From positions 620,001 through 684,000 of the forward strand of contig JABAQM010000001.1 of NCBI GenBank assembly GCA_019187105.1: a DNA stretch of 64,000 nucleotides, written 5' to 3'. The notes below the pieces were generated by a model that worked only from the letters and a program-made list of their open reading frames with translations, searched no databases and was not told where the DNA came from. Shown here piece after piece: positions 62,385 through 64,000 of this stretch. A program made the position numbers and the translations under genes. This DNA is from Fimbriimonadaceae bacterium. Lineage in GTDB: Bacteria; Armatimonadota; Fimbriimonadia; Fimbriimonadales; Fimbriimonadaceae. Each line of letters starts with the position of its first letter. Within the stretch, counting starts at the first letter, position 1.

Positions 62385-62840
62385 ATGGACCTTACGAGCG
62401 TTCTCGCCAATAACTACGTGTTTCGGGGCTTGCCGGACGAATCCATCGAGTGGCTTGCCGACCTGTCCGTCATGCAGGAATTCCGGCCTGGCGAAAATGT
62501 CGTCGAGGAATTCGGTATCGACAACGACCTCTACGTGATCATCGACGGCGAAGGAACCATCCGCAACGCTTCGGGCAAGATTGTGGCGGAATTCGGGCCC
62601 GGCAGCATTGTGGGTGAAATCAGTCTCATCGACGAGGGCCCACGGTCCGCTACCGCCTCCTGTATCACGACGGTACGGGCGGCGAGATTGAAAGCTAACG
62701 TCATCCGGGGAACGATGGCGGCGGACGCGGCTTTTGCCGCGGTAGTGCTGAAGAATCTCGCAAAGGTGCTGTGCATGCGCATGCGATCGACCAACCTGCT
62801 AATCGACGCTATCGCGATCGATCCCGTTGGCCAGAGCTGA
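62385..62840 (+). CDS. Cyclic nucleotide-binding domain protein
   Basis: 151 aa. It is a stand-alone cNMP-binding fold: FRGLPDESIEWLADLSVMQEFRPGENVVEEFG, and the phosphate-binding cassette GEISLIDEGPRSATA with the key Arg in PRSAT. There is no DNA-binding HTH behind it, so it is not a CRP-type regulator. A C-terminal helix (VVLKNLAKVLCMRMRSTNLLIDA) may be a dimer helix. ATG 62385 chosen (RBS-like AGGA); 62364 is possible. Convergent with the next gene. Confidence 0.85.
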   Translation: MDLTSVLANNYVFRGLPDESIEWLADLSVMQEFRPGENVVEEFGIDNDLYVIIDGEGTIRNASGKIVAEFGPGSIVGEISLIDEGPRSATASCITTVRAARLKANVIRGTMAADAAFAAVVLKNLAKVLCMRMRSTNLLIDAIAIDPVGQS

Positions 62841-62871
62841 ACCGCAACGAAGACCAACCTGACCACGGCGG

Positions 62872-63672
62872 TTACAGCCCATGATCTTGTCGCTGCTCCA
62901 CTTCGCCAGGTGTGGAGAGCTCGGGCAGGGTTGCTTGGCTCAGTCGTTCTACGACATCGGTGGCAGAGGTTGCAAGTCGACGGCGTAAACGGCCGATGAT
63001 CCACTGCATTCGTTCTTGCCGCCTTCGCAGGCTTCGCGCCGACAGAACTCGGATGGCGGCCGTAATGCCCCCAAAAATCAAGGCAACTGAGCCAATCCCC
63101 AGTAACACGGAAGCAAAGGCCTTTCCCAGGATGGCGCCGCCGATCACAGCTACAAACGAACCGATCAGATAGCCGAGGATCGGAGCCTCGGGGAAGCGAG
63201 ACTGCAACCGCGCCCGCACGGAGTCGCCAGCCTGGGTGAGGGTTACCGTGTTTGCATCCATGCCACCGCCAGTGCCAGACCATTCGCGGGTGTTGCCGCG
63301 CTGCTCCATTGCGCCAGTTTCACCATACAGCTGACGCAGTTCGGCAACCGTCTCCTCCCAGGCTTCGTCGCTGAGGTTCCCATCGAGGATCGCTTCAGAT
63401 TCTAAAGAGAACGGTCCTCCCCAAAAACCGGCCCGCTCCTGGACGGCAATGCTCTCTTCCTCCTCAAGGATCTCGTCGAGGACTTCGGGAGCGATGCCCA
63501 ACTCGCTTGCGGCTGCTCTTAGCTCGTCCTCAGAGACTCCTTCTAGCGAGCCATCCGCCCGGTCTGCCGTTTGCCGCTCCGCCGCCCGGCGCATAATCTC
63601 GGCGGTCTGCTTCTCCGTAAATCGCCGTCCGGGCACATCGTTTGGACGGGGTTCGGGGAGCGGTCGTTGCAC
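62872..63672 (-). CDS. Membrane protein with N-terminal helical domain, unknown function
   Basis: 266 aa. The N-terminus RFTEKQTAEIMRRAAERQ...GVSEDELRAAASELGIAPEVLDEILEEE matches a short helical motif found in front of many membrane proteins and possible kinases. Two membrane helices lie at about 165-210 (LGYLIGSFVAVIGGAILGKAFASVLLGIGSVALIFGGI), followed by a basic cytosolic tail. Function unknown. Start GTG 63672. Confidence 0.65.
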   Translation of the reverse strand: MQRPLPEPRPNDVPGRRFTEKQTAEIMRRAAERQTADRADGSLEGVSEDELRAAASELGIAPEVLDEILEEEESIAVQERAGFWGGPFSLESEAILDGNLSDEAWEETVAELRQLYGETGAMEQRGNTREWSGTGGGMDANTVTLTQAGDSVRARLQSRFPEAPILGYLIGSFVAVIGGAILGKAFASVLLGIGSVALIFGGITAAIRVLSARSLRRRQERMQWIIGRLRRRLATSATDVVERLSQATLPELSTPGEVEQRQDHGL

Positions 63673-63896
63673 GGTTTTTGGACTCGCACAGGTGCGCCCA
63701 GCAACTCAGCGAACACAGGCGGTGGGATACGACGTACCGCGGGTGGCATTAGCAAGGGAAATCATGCGCGGGGATATCGTGACCCACAGTCGCTAGAGCC
63801 AACATTGGCGGGGGCAGGCAGCCTGGCTGGCTGCTCCTCAATTCTTATATGGCATCCAGCAATGTTTGCTGGATAATGTTGGGCAGAGGTTTCCCC

Positions 63897-64000
63897 ATGA
63901 TGTTCGTGCCCGCTCTCTTGCTGTCCCTTCAAGCCAAACCCGCTCTACTCTTCTACGAGCGAATCTATATCCCTTACAGAGTCGAGCAAGCGAGTTTAGA
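63897..64000 (+). CDS. Start of a secreted protein (3' partial)
   Basis: ATG at 63897 (second ATG at 63900) with AGAGG upstream. The first residues (MFVPALLLSLQAKPALLFYERIY) look like a short signal peptide followed by the start of a mature chain. The frame stays open to the window edge. Family cannot be told from 34 residues. Confidence 0.5.
   Translation, partial: MMFVPALLLSLQAKPALLFYERIYIPYRVEQASL

Overview
The window looks like a chromosomal segment of a moderately high-GC, didermic, free-living bacterium. The best guess is Armatimonadota (Fimbriimonadia-like). This rests on the mix of a class II B12-dependent ribonucleotide reductase, PEP-CTERM proteins, GerMN plus AMIN-amidase cell-wall genes, an orphan GlmL/MutL-family protein and many secreted proteins of no known family. 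The assignment is inference; there is no rRNA in the window.

Layout. 1-4.1 kb is accessory: an ImmA/IrrE-type metallopeptidase (cut by the window edge), a GHKL ATPase and a single-domain Y1 transposase bracketed by paired palindromes (a RAYT/REP unit). 4.1-11.4 kb holds secreted or envelope proteins: a TPR protein whose thioredoxin-like tail is cut by an in-frame TAG, a PEP-CTERM protein, a HEAT-like protein and an orphan GlmL-family protein. 12.4-16.9 kb is a livJ-H-M-G branched-chain amino-acid ABC operon without livF, followed by mgtE. 18.3-24.7 kb runs on the minus strand: a lipoprotein, an MFS symporter, a tetraheme cytochrome c/four-cluster Fe-S protein/NrfD redox cassette, and a SIMPL-domain protein. 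25.0-30.1 kb carries nrdJ and a nitronate monooxygenase. 30.1-33.1 kb encodes a large secreted caspase-like (C14) repeat protein. 33.2-42.2 kb contains a CNNM/CorC-type transporter, phoU, a LuxR-PAS regulator and then a compact, largely overlapping minus-strand envelope operon: pth, uppP, wecB, wecA-like, comEB, gerMN and an AMIN-amidase. 42.3-47.2 kb has tRNA-Val, tRNA-Asp, tRNA-Phe, a Wza-like export protein, a VanX-like dipeptidase and a GH4 glycosidase. 47.2-50.6 kb is a second accessory patch: YfbU, a HEPN-like protein, an unknown protein and a 21-bp-periodic repeat. 51.2-57.3 kb has glnA, a nitrilase-family amidase, an STN-domain protein and mtaB. 57.5-61.4 kb is a tight three-gene operon: ECF sigma factor, zinc-binding anti-sigma-like protein and TPR-CHAT protease. 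The window ends with a second PEP-CTERM protein, a cNMP-binding protein, a membrane protein and the start of a secreted protein.

Most interesting. The sigma/HxxxCxxC-protein/TPR-CHAT operon has the same three kinds of parts as the protease arm of the type III-E CRISPR 'craspase' system (TPR-CHAT protease, cleaved inhibitor, ECF sigma factor), but no CRISPR array or cas gene is visible here. It is a candidate protease-released sigma switch. Other items worth a look are the 21-bp-period repeat, the in-frame TAG in the TPR-thioredoxin gene, the paired palindromes around the Y1 transposase, a hairpin overlapping the nrdJ ribosome-binding site, and the redox cassette without a catalytic subunit.
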